Shown here in pieces: positions 1 through 13,300 of a stretch of DNA of 64,000 bases. Under the pieces are notes generated by a model. That model saw only the letters and a list, made by a program, of their open reading frames with translations. It was not told where the DNA came from and made no database searches. The DNA comes from Parus major (lineage: Eukaryota; Chordata; Aves; Passeriformes; Paridae). A program made the position numbers and the translations under genes. Location: positions 4,640,987 through 4,704,986 of the forward strand of contig NC_031797.1 in the NCBI RefSeq assembly GCF_001522545.3, given 5' to 3'. Numbering within the stretch: the first letter of the stretch is position 1; every line of letters begins with the position of its first letter.

Positions 1-1239
1 GAGCTCCCACAGAAGGAGCTGCAGCACTCTGGCTGCAGAGAATTCCTAACTAATGGGTATTTATACTATTGTAATGTGTCTGTTTGCTCTCCATCCCTCT
101 AATCACGCCTCGCCTTCACTTCATTAGCGATGTTTGTTCAGCTCTGGCTCTCCCTGCGGAGGAGGCTGGGCTGGCTCTCAGCCAGGGCACTCGGGATGTG
201 CCATCATTCCCGAGAGCAGCCTCTGGAATCCGGCTGGAGCACACAACCAGCTCCTCTGCCCCGAGACCCAGCGAGTGAGGAGAGACCCCGGCAGAGCCAA
301 ACGTGTGACCTGCAAGGTGTGACCCTGCTCCGGGTGTGGAGCAGGGAGAAAGCATCCTTTGCTTTGGAAAACATCCCCTCGCTCCCTGCCTGCAAACAGA
401 GCAGGCAGTCTAGACTCGTTATTAACTGAAAATACCCGGGCATTTCATGTCTTTCAACAACAAAACCAAGAGTGGAGAGAGGCTTTTTACAAGAGCATGG
501 AATGATAGGACAAGGGGCTTTGAACTGAAAGAGGTTTTATATTGGATATTAGGAAGAAATTCCTGCCTGTGAGGGTGGGCAGGTCCTGGCCCAGGTGCCC
601 AGAGGAGCTGGGGCTGTCCCTGGATCCCCAGCACTGACCCAGGCCAGGCTGGATGGGTTTGGAGCACCCTGGGACAGTGGCAGTGTCCCTGCCATGGCTG
701 GGGTGGCTCTGGGTGGGCTTTAAGGTGCTTCCAACCCAAACCAGTCTGGGATCAGGTAACCAAACACTGCCAGGATAGGGAAAATGTGCACAAACCCCTC
801 AGAGATGACAAGGAAGCACAAATCATCCTGTTTTCCTGTCTTTAGCCCCGTGGCTGCTGATGGCACCAGCTCTGGAGGGCTCCCTGCTCACCTCACTCAA
901 GCTCAGCTGTGTGAACTGGCTGTCACAGCCCTTCCCTTGGTCCCCAAGCTCCCATCCCACCCTGCAGTCACCTTCCAGGAGTGACTCCCCTTCTCCGAGG
1001 GAGCTCAGCCTCTGCTGACCCAACAGGAGCAGCTCATGGACCAACCTCCTCCTTTTTATGAACCAGAACTGAACCCAGCAAAGCACCCAGCTTTGTACTT
1101 AATTTCCAATACATAAATAGCTTTTAAATTTCAGCTAACCAGATCTTTAAAACAAAGCTGTTTATTTGGATGAAGGCCTGTCTGAATTCCCTAACCCTGG
1201 CTCTGCAAACCCATGCACAGCACTCACTCTTGCTCATAC
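1..1239 (-). other. PTPRS: PTPRS intron downstream of the wedge exon (partial)
   Basis: Contains a plus-strand CR1 fragment (466-755). No exon coding for the SIDPGQQ start of D1 was recognised, so the intron runs past base 1. Confidence 0.75.
466..755 (+). repeat. CR1 LINE 3' fragment
   Basis: Plus-oriented. It contains the CR1 phrases 'gcatggaatgataggacaa', 'ggatattaggaagaaattc', 'ggctttaaggtgcttccaac' and 'ccaacccaaaccagtctggg'. It is a truncated 3' end without coding capacity. Confidence 0.9.
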
Positions 1240-1337
1240 CTCATACTCTTGGGATAATTTCAGGTTATCATTAGCTTTGAGATGCTCTGTGTGTTCAGCC
1301 AGCTCGGAAATGGAGATGGGTGGGTGGCTGAGCATAC
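1240..1337 (-). CDS. PTPRS: PTPRS exon: wedge helix before phosphatase domain D1
   Basis: 98 nt, phase 1 to 0, acceptor gtcttttag|GTATGC, donor TATGAG|gtatga. It encodes [20 protein letters not shown] and [12 protein letters not shown]. This is the start of the D1 helix-turn-helix wedge. The next coding exon should begin SIDPGQQ and was not found in bases 1-1239, so it lies outside the window. Confidence 0.95.
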
Positions 1338-4300
1338 CTAAAAGACAAGACAGCAGGAAAAGAATCTTATTTAATAATAACTAAAATTCACAACCGTTGC
1401 GCATTTTATAAGAAAGAAGGAACAAGAAAAGAAAATAAATTACAATGTAAGATCTGCAATGAAAGTAGGGAGGTTAGAAGAGAAGAATTCAGGGCTCGAA
1501 ATTGTGTCCTTGGAAGTAAAAAATAAAAATCAAGGAAATAAAGAAAAAAAACAGTAAAATGAGAGTGTTCCCATGATGGCCCAATTTTCAATGTGGAAAT
1601 CAGAGCAAAACAAAAAGGAAAATCCAAAGAGCAGATGCGTGTTAGCGATTCCAAAGTGACTTGGAATGAGCAAACGCTGCCAGAGGAACCCACGCAGCAA
1701 ATGGCAGCACCCGGCGGGCCCGGGAAGCAGCTCCAGCAGAGAGGGAGGCACGGGCAGCATCCACCAGCCATGGACATGTGGGCAGGAGATGGGATATGCA
1801 GATGGGGGGAAGCAGGGGAGGCTTTTCAGGAACTGGACCCGATGATCTTTAAGGGGATTTCTGGGGATTCTCTGGGTTGTTTTTTGCTCAACACTGGAAG
1901 TTCTCGTTCTGCTCGGGGACCCTGAGCTCTGAGCTCCACCATTCCCAGAGTTCAGGCAGGCCTGGAAACACCCAGCTGGCTCCTCTTGGCACTCAGGCTG
2001 TGGGTGATGTTCCTGCCACAGCACAGCACAGCACAGCACAGCACGGTGAGTCAGGCTGGAGCTGCCCCGTCCAGGCTCTCTTGTCCCCTTGTGGGGTGCA
2101 CAGGCCGGGGATCCTCCTTGGGCAGGGGTCTGGAACAGTTTTCTGCAGGGCCTGATGCCCCTGAGCTGGTTCAGCTGCTGCCCCTGCAATCCCCCCAGCT
2201 GCTGTAGAGGCAGCCAGAGCTCAGGGAACTCACTGGGGCCATACTGGGAGGCCCCACTGGGTCAGACTGGTCCAGCTGGGGCACACCTCAGCCACCACAG
2301 GGTGAGCAGCCACGGCTGACTCCTGGCATTTGCACATCCTGCTCTGCAAGGGGCAGCTGGAGCTCTGGGAGGGGCAGGGACCGTTCCCTGCCCACAGCCC
2401 CTCAGTGGCTGCGCTACAAAAGGAAAAGCGCTCCGTGCTTTGCTCATCTGCATCGAGTGATGTTTTTCCAAAGGCTTCCCATGCTGTCTGCCAGCCTCTC
2501 CAGAGGCCTGCAGAGCAGCACTGCAAGAAGCCCTGGGCAGTGCCCCTGATGAGAAGGACAGGAGTGGAGAGGAGATGGAAGCCAGGGAGAATTTCGAGCC
2601 CCGTGGGTGTTGGTGGGTGACAAAGCAGCGGCGTGGCAGCAGCATGGTCAGATACTCTGAAAACTCAGCACAGAGATGGCAAAGCAAGCATGACATCCTC
2701 AGTTTTACAGTGATGTGGGAGAGGTGCTGCTTCCCCCAGGCCTGGGTGTGGGATGAGTCTGCCATACCTGGACAGGTTTCTCCTAAGCTCACCACACATC
2801 TATTTTCAGCACAAGGAAATATGGCTGAAAATAGAAGAAGAGGGGAAATATACCAAAAAACTCACAAAAATAACCCTGGGAGCTGTGCTGGCTCCACTGC
2901 AGCCTGCTGGCATCAGGGCAGGAAACCTCTCTTGGCTCATGGAGGAAAAACTCCCATTTGGTCTCCTGCTGTCCTGCCCCATCACACCTGCAGGAGGATT
3001 ATTTCTCCTGGATGGAGGGGGCTGCTGCCCACCCCAGCACCAGATGCAGACTGGGGTGTTGGGAGCAGCTGCTCCTCTCAGTGTGGGATGGGGAGGCCAC
3101 CCTGGCTCAGACCAAACCAATTTAACACCACCAACACTTGATGAACGTGTGGGTTAAAAGGAGAAAAGAAACAATCTGAAACCCCAGCAATAAAAATCAA
3201 GGAAAACCCCAGGTTCTCTCTGGCTCAGAAGTCATGGAGCAACACGTCCAACAACCTCTGAGCCAGTGGGCTGCACGGGGGAGGCCCACTGTACCAACCT
3301 GGAATGAGGAGTCACCTTCCCCTTGAAGGAGTTGCACAAGTTTCCTTCATAAAAGCTCCAGGAAAATCCCAGAGTGTGCCCAGCAGCTCTGCCCTTTGCT
3401 GGGGCCATCCTGCTTCCCCTCCCTCGCTCCCTGCACAGAACCTGGCTGGGAGCACGTGGGAACTCGCCTTGTTCTGCAGCTGTTAAGGACAGAAACTCCT
3501 CGTGGGATCGATTTCTAGGGCTCTTTGGAATAAAAGAAGCTCTGCAGCAATAAACACTTCCCTGGTCACAATGCCAAGTGCATGGGGTTTCCAGTAGGAT
3601 CCAGGAGTTTGCTGTGAAACGAGGCAGGAGCGGCTCTGCCCCGGCTCAGCTGCTCTTCTGTCCTTTCATTCCAGAACTCATTCTGGGGTAAGAAGGGCTG
3701 GTTCAGCCAGGAAAACACCCACAGCCCCTCTGCTACAATGAGGGGTTGAGGGGACAATTGTGTCATTTTCCATACCAAAGAGACCAATATTTGGATTAAA
3801 CTACCCGGGGAAATATCCCAGCCCTCACATCTCCGAGCACAAGCAGCATCTGTGACTCTTCACATTTGTCAGCTGGAACCTCACATCCTTCCCTGCCCAG
3901 TATTAAAAAAAAATCCAAGCCCAAACCACCCAGCAAGGCTGGGATCTTGGCTCCTAATGGGATGAAATCTTTTCGAGCCAGTCTCATCTAACATTTCAAT
4001 CACTTGAATCTCTCTAATCTTATCACAAAAGACTTGATTCTCTGTGCACCAGCCAAGTCTCCAGAAACGTCACCCTAACATCTGCTCCGTGGGCCAGAGC
4101 CCGTTTATGCTGTGAAATCAGGGTGGTGGAGCCCTGGGCTGGCCGGGGAGTCCTGGAGCTCTCGGTGCCAGGAGCAGGCACCTGCCACGGCTGGGAATGG
4201 CCCTGGCCCCGCTGGGGCTCTGAGAGAGGGGAACCAGCAGCTGCAGCTCCAGTCCCTGTCCCTGCACCACAAACACAAAGCACAACCCCCAGAGACAGCA

Positions 4301-7300
4301 GAGCACGAGTACAGGGACACCGAGGACACGGATGGGGGACAGGCAGCCCTGCATCCCCCGGGGCAGCCAGGGGGAACCCTGGGGCCCTCCTGCCCCGCTC
4401 CTGGCCCCAGAGGAAACTGTAAAACTGGAAGTGCAGTTCAGACAAACAGATGGCACAGAAAAGGGATGAGATGGGCAACAGGAACACGCAGAAATCGGCA
4501 GAAAATCAAAAAATAGGAACGTAACAAGAATTGGAAAGGAAAGCGACAGAAGAGGAAAATAATAATGGGGGGAAAAATGAAACCAACAGGAACAAAAACA
4601 CACAGGAACTAACTTTCCAAGTCAAACTCAGGGTCACTGAGAGGGCTGCTCAGACCAGAATCTGCAGAAAACAGTAAAAAAAAAATAAATAAAAGATACA
4701 CTTTTGTAAAAATTTCATGCTAATAAAAAAAAACCAAAAAAACAAACCAAAAACCAACATAAATCTAAAGAGGAAAAGAAAGGTTCTTGTTGTGCTGATT
4801 AGGACAGGATATCTAAGGTGTGCTATGCTCTCCCCTCCCTGAGCTGCACATTCCCATTCCCAAGTCCCTCCTCTGTTTCACTGCTGGGGACACCATGGAG
4901 GTTCCACCTGGGGTGACCTGTCTGGAGAAGAGCCCACAGGCCCCTTCTCAACCACAATATATTGAATTTAAATACCTTTAACTCAGAGACCACCTGTGAA
5001 CTCTTCACCTGCAAACTGCACCACAACCTCTCCATCACTGCCAACACACTCCAAGCTCATCTTTCCATCCATTTCCATTTTCACCCAATGTTTCCAACGT
5101 TCTGTGGGAGGCAGGTGATCAATTCCCCCAAATCCTCTAAAACCTTTCAGTGCTTCACAGATTATAGAGCAGACTAACACCAGGTGGGTCAACTCTGGCC
5201 AGATAAACTGGGAAAGGGCAGCATCTCCTAAAGCCAGAGCAGCCACAGGCAGTGTCTTTTGGGGTCTGCAGAGCCCTAGTGCAGGTTCTGATGTCTCAGC
5301 TGCCCTTCACACCTCGGAGCCAGAATTCAGAGGTGTGACCAAAGCAGTGACCCCATCACCTGCTGGGGCAGGCTCAGCTGACTCTGCTGTCCTGTGGGAC
5401 ACAAACTCCCACTCAGGGAAGCACAGGAACCAGCACTTCCAGCTGCTTCTTGCACCAAGACCAAGCTGGAAGGCCACCCCCTTTTATTGTCCTCTCAGCA
5501 GAGTTTTCATCTGCGGGACTGCAGCTCCTTCTCTTGGGTCTCCCACCTCCCTCCTCCTGGAGCACAAACGCTCCCAAAGGAAGCACCCAGACAAGGGCAA
5601 ACTCTGCTGAGCTGGGAGCACTCAGAAGATCTCAAACACCCTCAGACCCTCCTGCAAGAGCAGCACTAAGAGTTGACTTAGGGACCTACCTGTGCTCGAC
5701 TGCTGTCCCTGCTGCCAGCCCTCAGCTGAGCATGGTTCCTGGGCCTGGGCTGATCCCAGCAGGTGCTTCCCCACTCATTTTGGTCACAGCCCTTCAGCTC
5801 AGCGTTGCCTTTGCACAACCCCTGCCCTGGGTCCCTGCTGCCAGCCCCACCCTGAGGAAACTCCACAACGCTAAGGACAGGACTGGGATGGGAAGGGCAA
5901 ACAGGAGCTACAGAAACATTACTAACGAGCACAAAACAGCAAAAAAAAATACAAACAAACTGAAAACAACAGCCAGCCCCCAAAAAGCACAATAAATTCC
6001 CTTCCAAATCCTCAAGCACCGGGAAGAAGAGGCAGAGGTGTTGCCACGTGCCTGCCTGCGTGAGGACATGCTGCATGGGTGGCTGCAGAGGTGCCATGCA
6101 GGCAGCTGCGACGTGCAGGGACATGGGGACACGAGGCTGCAGCAGGGAGGGTGCCACAGCCTGTGCCCTGAGCTCAGCCCTGGCAGTGCCCAGGGCCAGG
6201 CTGGACAAAGCTCAGAGCAACCTGGGGAAGTGGAAGGTGCCCCTAGGGCAGGGGGTGGAACTGAGTGGGCTTTAAGGTGCTCCCAACCCAAACCAGTCTG
6301 GGATTCCGTGACGGCATCTGCACCAAGCGAGAGATGCTGCCCCAGCTGCCCCAAGCTCCTTTCCCCCTGCAGGGCCCAGGGGCAGGCCTGGCTCCCAGCA
6401 GGAGTGGCTGGGCACCAGAAAGAGCCAGTTCCAGGTGTGGCTGGAGCAGGGGGTGCTGGGCAAGGCTCCATCTCCCCACCCAGGAGCTCCCAGCTGCGGC
6501 ACGGGGCAGCTCTGGCGTGTCTGGCACAGCCATGGCTTTGCAGCTCAGCCCAGAACGAACCAATTTAGCTGGAAATCCAGGAAAACCCTTCTCCTGCCTT
6601 GCCAGCACTGGGCACAACCTGTGCAAGGTTCTTGAGGATCCCAGCAAAGGCTTCTTTCAGCATTCCCACTTAGCACAGGCAAGGCTGGGGCTCCTTGGCT
6701 GTGCCCAAGGGCAGCTCTGGGTCTCCAGGCGGTGCCTCAGCAGCTCCAGGCAGGCAGGGAGGGCTCAGGGAAGGGGCAGGTGCTCTGCTCCTGCCTTCCC
6801 AGCAGGAGAGGCCGCTCAGCAGCCGGTTACCTGGAGTCTGGAAGTTGATTCGCCTCATTTCCACGGGATCCTTGGGGTGGTGGGGAGCGATTTCAGCGTT
6901 GTTCAGGAGGCACTTGGTCCTGGGCTCTGAGTCTTTCCTTTTGCTTCACAACAAACCCAAAAAGAAACAAAAGAGACCAGACAGAAAAAGCAGCTTAGCT
7001 TCTGGGCCTTGTGGTCTCAGCTACTTCTCAGCTACTCATGCTCAGGCAGAGCAAAGCTCCCACCGAAAATCAAAGGTGCAGCCAAGGGTGTAAGTACACA
7101 TCAGAAAAGGGATGAGGTTAGGAAGGCTTGTCAGTGCTATGATCTAGGGGTTGACAATGGCCTGGGAGCCCCTCAGCAGCTTTCAGGAAAGTCTGGAAGT
7201 TCTCCTCTTCTCCCAGCAGCAGCACAGACTGGCAGCCAGGAGCAGCTGAGGTGCTGTGAACTCATTCCTCACCCTCCCTGCTCAGAGCAGCCTTCACTGA

Positions 7301-10300
7301 ACTCTGCAGAGCAAAAATGTTCCAACTCTGGCCAAGCCATTTCCAGCCTGAGAGAAGCAGAGCCAGCAGAATCATCTGGAAAAGCACAGAGCTCCTGGCT
7401 GTGACCTTGGATGTCGAGCTCTGATACTGCTGCTGGCTTGTTCAGGAGCTCTCAGAGCTGCCCTGCTGCAGACAGAGAACTCAGAGCAGCAGTTTTCAAT
7501 CTTTTTTGAACTGCAGAACCCTAAAAATCTGGGTTCAACAAACAGAGTAGACACATCCTCTCCCAGTATAGCTGTGCCTGCTGAGATCCACCTCTCCTTG
7601 CCAGGAGCCTGCTCCAACCTGCCAGCTGAGCTTCCTCATATATTCTCCTCCAAAGGTTAGGTTAGCTTAGGCAGCTGGAGAAGTCTCTGTGACCTGCCTC
7701 ATTCTCCTTGAAGAGAATTTAGAAGCAAAGCCAACCAGTGCTCCCTCAAGATGTGATAACTTCTTGCGAAGGAACAGTGCTGAGCTGCTGGGAGCTGCAC
7801 TTCTCCAGGGAGCAGAGAATGTCACCCCCAGGCTTGGAAAGGAGCCCCAGCCCTTCCAGAGAGCGGCTGGGGAGCTCCTCACCTCTCCTGCTCAGGGCAC
7901 ACAGAAGCCCCCAATAATTTGCCTGCAGCAGCAATGGCAATTCCTTAGGCAGAGAGGAGGTTATCCAGGACATTTTTAGCTGTCCCTTGATGTCATTAAT
8001 AGCCAGGAGAAGTGGCTGAGCCCTGCCAGCACTGCATGGGGCAGCATTTTGGAATGACACCACTTTGCAGTTTGGGAGCAGTTGATTTTTGCTGCAGTTC
8101 TGAAACTGCTGTTAACAGTTCATGGCCTGAGCCCATCAGTTACTTCCACTGAAAGCTCTTCCAGTCTTGGAAATGGCTGGGAAAAAGTCTCATTTCTGCA
8201 GTCATTTCTGTCAGAAGCCCTTGGCTGAGGGGGCAAGAGCAGCTTCTGCCCTGGGACAGGGACAGCTCAGCCAGCGAGATTCCTGCTGCAGTGTGCCTGT
8301 GTGGAGCAGCCAGACATGCAGAAACCCACTTTCACCTCAGACTGCCACACAAATGAGAGCTTCTCTGCTCCATTAACCCAACACTTTATGAGCCATTTAC
8401 TGTCACTGCTGCTCAACCTGACAAAGGGCCATTTCATTTAGGAATGGACAAACAGGAGAAAACTCAGCTTGCTTTGCCTTTTCTGCCCCAATTCAAACAT
8501 GGTCCCAGCTAGTCTGACATCTGTGAGGACAGATCTAGAGGTGGGAACTGCACCAACAAAGTCCCAACACCACACAGCAAACACTGCTTAACACACAGCA
8601 AGCAAGAACCTGAAGAAATGGCAAATCTGGTGCTCTTACCTGTCTGGTTTGCTGTCCAGGAAAGCAGTAAGTGGAGAGAAGACAAGACAAATGTTCAGGT
8701 TAGAAAGGACTCGCAGAGGGAAGGGGGAGCATTTGCTCAGCTCTGACCAGCAAAGGTCACCCAGCCAGAGGGACACACCCAGAGCAGCCTCACGGGCAGA
8801 GGCCACACTCCTGTGCAGGAGGGAACAAACCTGTGCTGCTCGAAGATGGAGCAGGGCTAGGAGAACTCCCCCCACCCTGGGAATGAGCTGTCCCACCTAA
8901 GGACACCTCTGCTGGCCACTGCCACCTGTATTTACTTTGCTCAGCCCCTGCTTCCCCTCCTGACCCCTTCCCTTGCCTTGTGTGTGCTCAGGGGACCCCC
9001 AGTTCTCACCGTGAGCTGCTCAGAAAGCCAAGGGAAAGGGAGACACTTCCAGGGGCTGTCCCTTCTCCCTCCTGAAGGCTCACACCCTGCTCCTGTCTCC
9101 CAGCTCCAGCAGAAAACCAGTCTGGGAGCAGTGCAGGTCTCTGCTGCCCCACAGCTCACAGGTGCCTGCCCTGCGTCCCCCTCACTGCCCACGGGCACAG
9201 GGAGCACGGGAAGGGGTCCCTGAGGCTGCCAGCAGCACTGCTGGAGTCCTGACACACCCACTGCACACTCAGCAGTGTCTGTGGGACAAGCACAGCTCTC
9301 CTGACAGTGCCATGGGGCAGAAACTGCAGCAGCAAATCCCTGCAACCCCCTGCTAATCCCTCCTGTCCACACCCTCCCGTTCCAGCACTCGTGCTCCTCT
9401 CCCCAGTGCCCAGTGAGGATTTCCCTTGACCAGGACAGAAATTCCCTTTAGGGAACCCTGGGGACACTCAGAACTGTCTCAGGTGTGGGCAGTGAGCAGC
9501 TCTTACTTTTTGTAGAGCAGGATGGCGATGACAATGCAGATGATGAAAACCACGGCCAGGACGGGCCCGATGACCCAGATGAGCCCCTCCTCACCATCGA
9601 TGATGGGCTGGGGGTCAGGGTTGTCCAGCTGGATGGGGTCAGAGAAGGGACTGGCAGCGTAGGTCTGGAAGACAGGGAACAGGGTGGAACACAGCTCAGG
9701 GATGGGATGGGCACTCAGGAGTGGGCAAGCACACGATATTCCACAGGATGAGCTGCTGCAGAGCACGTGAGCTCTCTGCAGCACAAACCAGTGGGGACAG
9801 GGAAAATGCCCTGCTCAGCCTAGAGAAAATGCCCTGTTCCTGAGCTCATCAGGGCTGTCTTCCACTTCCAATGCTCCAGTGAGACACCATGGAAAGACCA
9901 CAGTCCTGGGAAGCTGCAGCCTGCCCCGTGCCTGTGGCTCACTCTGCTGTTGGAGATTGAGCTCCTTCTGTTCCACCACAGCCCTGAGCCCTCAGCGCTG
10001 CCACAAACACACAAACACCTTCCCCAAGCTCTCATGTAACCATCTGGATTTTGACAGTCAAGTGGGATTACAGAGCAAGAGGGAAGGGATTAAAACAAGA
10101 ATTAACGCTTGGTCTGGTGACTGAAACAAACCAACCCTGACAAATAAATATAAAGTAGTAAAACACTGTGTGTGTCCTCTGCTGCCTCTGCACCGAGCTG
10201 GGCCCTTGAGGAGGATCAGAGGCACATTCAAACCCTTCAGAGTCCTGACTAAGGGTGAATTCCCATCCTCCACAGGAACCCCAGAAGCTGAACAGCACAG

Positions 10301-13300
10301 AGAACTGGCATGGCCTGGTTTGGGAGAGCAGCCAGGGACAGGACAAGAACAGGAGCTCTGGGTCCTTGAGCTCCATCAGCTCTGAGCAGGCTGGAATGCT
10401 GCTCCACACTCAGGAGCTGCTGTGGATCCAGGCCACTGAGAGTGAGTCTGCAGCACCTTGTTCTAAAGCAGAAATTACCTCAAGCTGCAGTAATCCGATT
10501 GAGAAACCCATTCAGGAGCGTGTCAGCCTAATCCTTTAATATCAAATACACAACTAAATATTTATTGGGGGAAAAAAACTCTGAAAAACCCTTAATTTCC
10601 AATAGTTCCTTGCTACAATTCCATAGGGGGATTTAAAAACAACAAAGTATTAGGTTGTTTCCCATTGTGTGTGAGGGAGGAGGCAGGTAAATATTAAAAC
10701 AGTTGTTTTCATAAAGCCATGTACAGCCCCAGTGAAAACAGCAGAGATGCTGAATTGGTAAAGAGAACTTGTAATTTTCCATTTAAAAATGCTCCCCTCT
10801 GTGCTTGGAGATGAACTCAGCAATGCCCAGAGTGTGACAGGCTCTTGGAGCAGGATGGCTGCGGTCATTGCTCTGAAGAGTTACACAACAGCCTTTAAAG
10901 GAAATTATTGTTCAAGAAGGGGTTTGACCCAGGGCTCTCTGAACTCTTGTGCAGTCCTGAGGGGACAGCTCAGTGCTCCTCCCCTTTCTGGACTCCAGTC
11001 TGGAGCCACAAGTGTACAAGTTCTGTCCACAAGGACTGGGACAATCACAGCTCCTCGTGTCCTTGGTGCTTGGAAGAGACAAATGCAGGCACAAGCACAA
11101 GAGCCACATCCAAAAGCTCCACAGCTGGAAGGAAAAGCCCCCCGAGATGCCAGGAGGGCAGCAGGGCTGTGGCAGCTCCCTGGTCCATCGCAGGGATGGG
11201 AGAGGCCTGGGGGAGCAGGCAGCACTTACAGCCTCGGGTTCCTGCAGCACGGCCAGGATGAAGAGCACGTATTTCTGCCCCGGCTCCAGGGCTCTGTTCT
11301 CGAAGTTGTCGTAGTGTTTCATGTCCCCCAGGATGAAGTGGGAGGGCAGGGAGCGGAAGCGGGCGGCGATGTAGGGCTTGGGGAAGTCCAGCTGCCGGGA
11401 ATGGCGCAGGCTCCGGCGCCGGAGCCTGGCGATGTTCTGGACCAGCTGGAGGAAGCAGAGGAACGCCCTGAGACCCTGGAAAGGAGCAGCAAGGAAAGCC
11501 AAACCAGCCCTCCCAAGACTGGCTGCTCCTTGGCTGCCCTGAATGAGGAGCACAGGTAGCCCAAATGTCCCTCCCAGCCCTCAGGTCCCCAGCCCATTCC
11601 AGCTGCTCTCTCTCCCCCTAAGCTGAGCCGAGTTCACCCACACTCACCTCCTCCAGGTCCATCTCCTCAGGGCTGCCCAGGGGGTTGAGGAACTGTCCTC
11701 CCCGGGACTTCCTCAGAGGCACCACCACAATGTAGAAAGCTCTAAACATTGGGAATGATTAGAAGAAACAGAAGGAATGAGCCACAAAGAAGGGAGTGCA
11801 CACACTGATGTGAGCTTGCCCAAACTTCCCCACTGGCTCAAGCCCCTTATTTTTTGTTCAGCACAGATGTTGCTCCTGGAATGAGCTGGATTCAGTGGCA
11901 GCCCCCTGGCTCCTTGTGTACTCCCTTCACACTTCTCTGGCTTTCCCTGTTAGTTGTGGAAGTGCCTCCAAAAGGAAGCAGTCAGGAAGGCTGGAAGTGC
12001 AGGGATCACCCTCCTGGTGCTGCCCCTGTGGATTTGTGGTGGTCTCCAGCCATCAGGGCTGACCCCCAAAACATGAACTAAGCAGCCACCCCTGCAGTTA
12101 AACAGAAACCTACTGGACAGGCACAGAGCTCTTCACGTCGGGGAGAATCACCACCACGTTGCCATCAGCATCAGGCTTGTGGGTCACCTCTGGCTTCTTG
12201 GACAACATGTCAGCAGCAGTCCAGGCTGCCACGTTCTGCTGCAGCCCCCCCATGCTGTTGCCCTGGTTCATCAGCACGAAGTTGTAGAAGGTGCGGGGCC
12301 TCAGGTGGGTGATGAGTTTCTTGGTGGTTCGTCCGTCCACGTCGACGTGCAGCCCGTTGTACTGGATCTGTGGGAGGGGAGGAGGTTGTTCCCTGAGCAA
12401 GGCTGGGACTGCTCCAGCTCCCTCCTCCCCATCCCTCTGCAGGGAACACGGAGCACCCAGCCCTGCAGAGCTGGGGTGAGCTCGGGGAAAAACTCCTGCA
12501 CTCCACTTGCCTTGTACGGGGTAGGAGAGTTGTAATTCTCAGGGAACTCCCAGCTCAGAAGGACAGATGTCTTTGTCACCATCTTCACCTTGAAGTTTTT
12601 GGGTAAAACTGTGGAGAAAAAAGTGAGGAGGAAGGGGAGAAAGGAGAAGAAAGGCAGCAGAGGGAAGGAAGAGCAGGAAAGAGAAGGAAGAGAATGTCAA
12701 GTGCTGGAAGAGGGGCCTGCCAGGCTGGGTCTGGCTGCCGTTGCAGGAACAGAAGGGATGGCTCCCTCCTCCACTGTGCTGGAGTTCTGCCAAGGTCCAT
12801 TTCCTAGTGCTCCCTGTCCCCATGCCTAACCCCAGGAGGGCACACGTGGCTTTGCCCCCACACTCTGGGCCTGGGTGGCTGCTGCAGGAACGAGGTTCTG
12901 CCTGGCTGAGCATGCTCAGGTGAGGAAAAAACCCATCCCAGGTCACGGCTTGAGGGTTTGTTCTCAAAAATTTTTGCTCTTTTCTTTTGGCTGTTTGCAA
13001 AAGCTGAAGAAAATGCTCTTCCCACCTGTGCAGGGACTGGCCCCCCCCTTCAGGTGCCAGTGACAGAAGGTGTCCGGACTTAACTTAGAAGAAAGTGGTA
13101 AAAGGGACTTACCTGGCACAAGGCAGAGAGGAGCGGAGGGACTGAGTGTGACACCAGAGTGCTTTGCATTTACTCACGAGCCTGGCTGAGCCTGGCCTGA
13201 CCTCTCCAGCTCTCTTGCCTCCCGGCACCAGCCCCGGATACAAGGGGACAGAGGGAGGAGAAACCGGTAAGTCCTACCTTGGTCCAGCTGGAACGTCCGA

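Noticed and set aside
10789..11559. 256-residue plus-strand open frame.
   Set aside because: It lies antisense to the PTPRS exon at 11230-11445; the GC-rich exon leaves the opposite strand open by chance.
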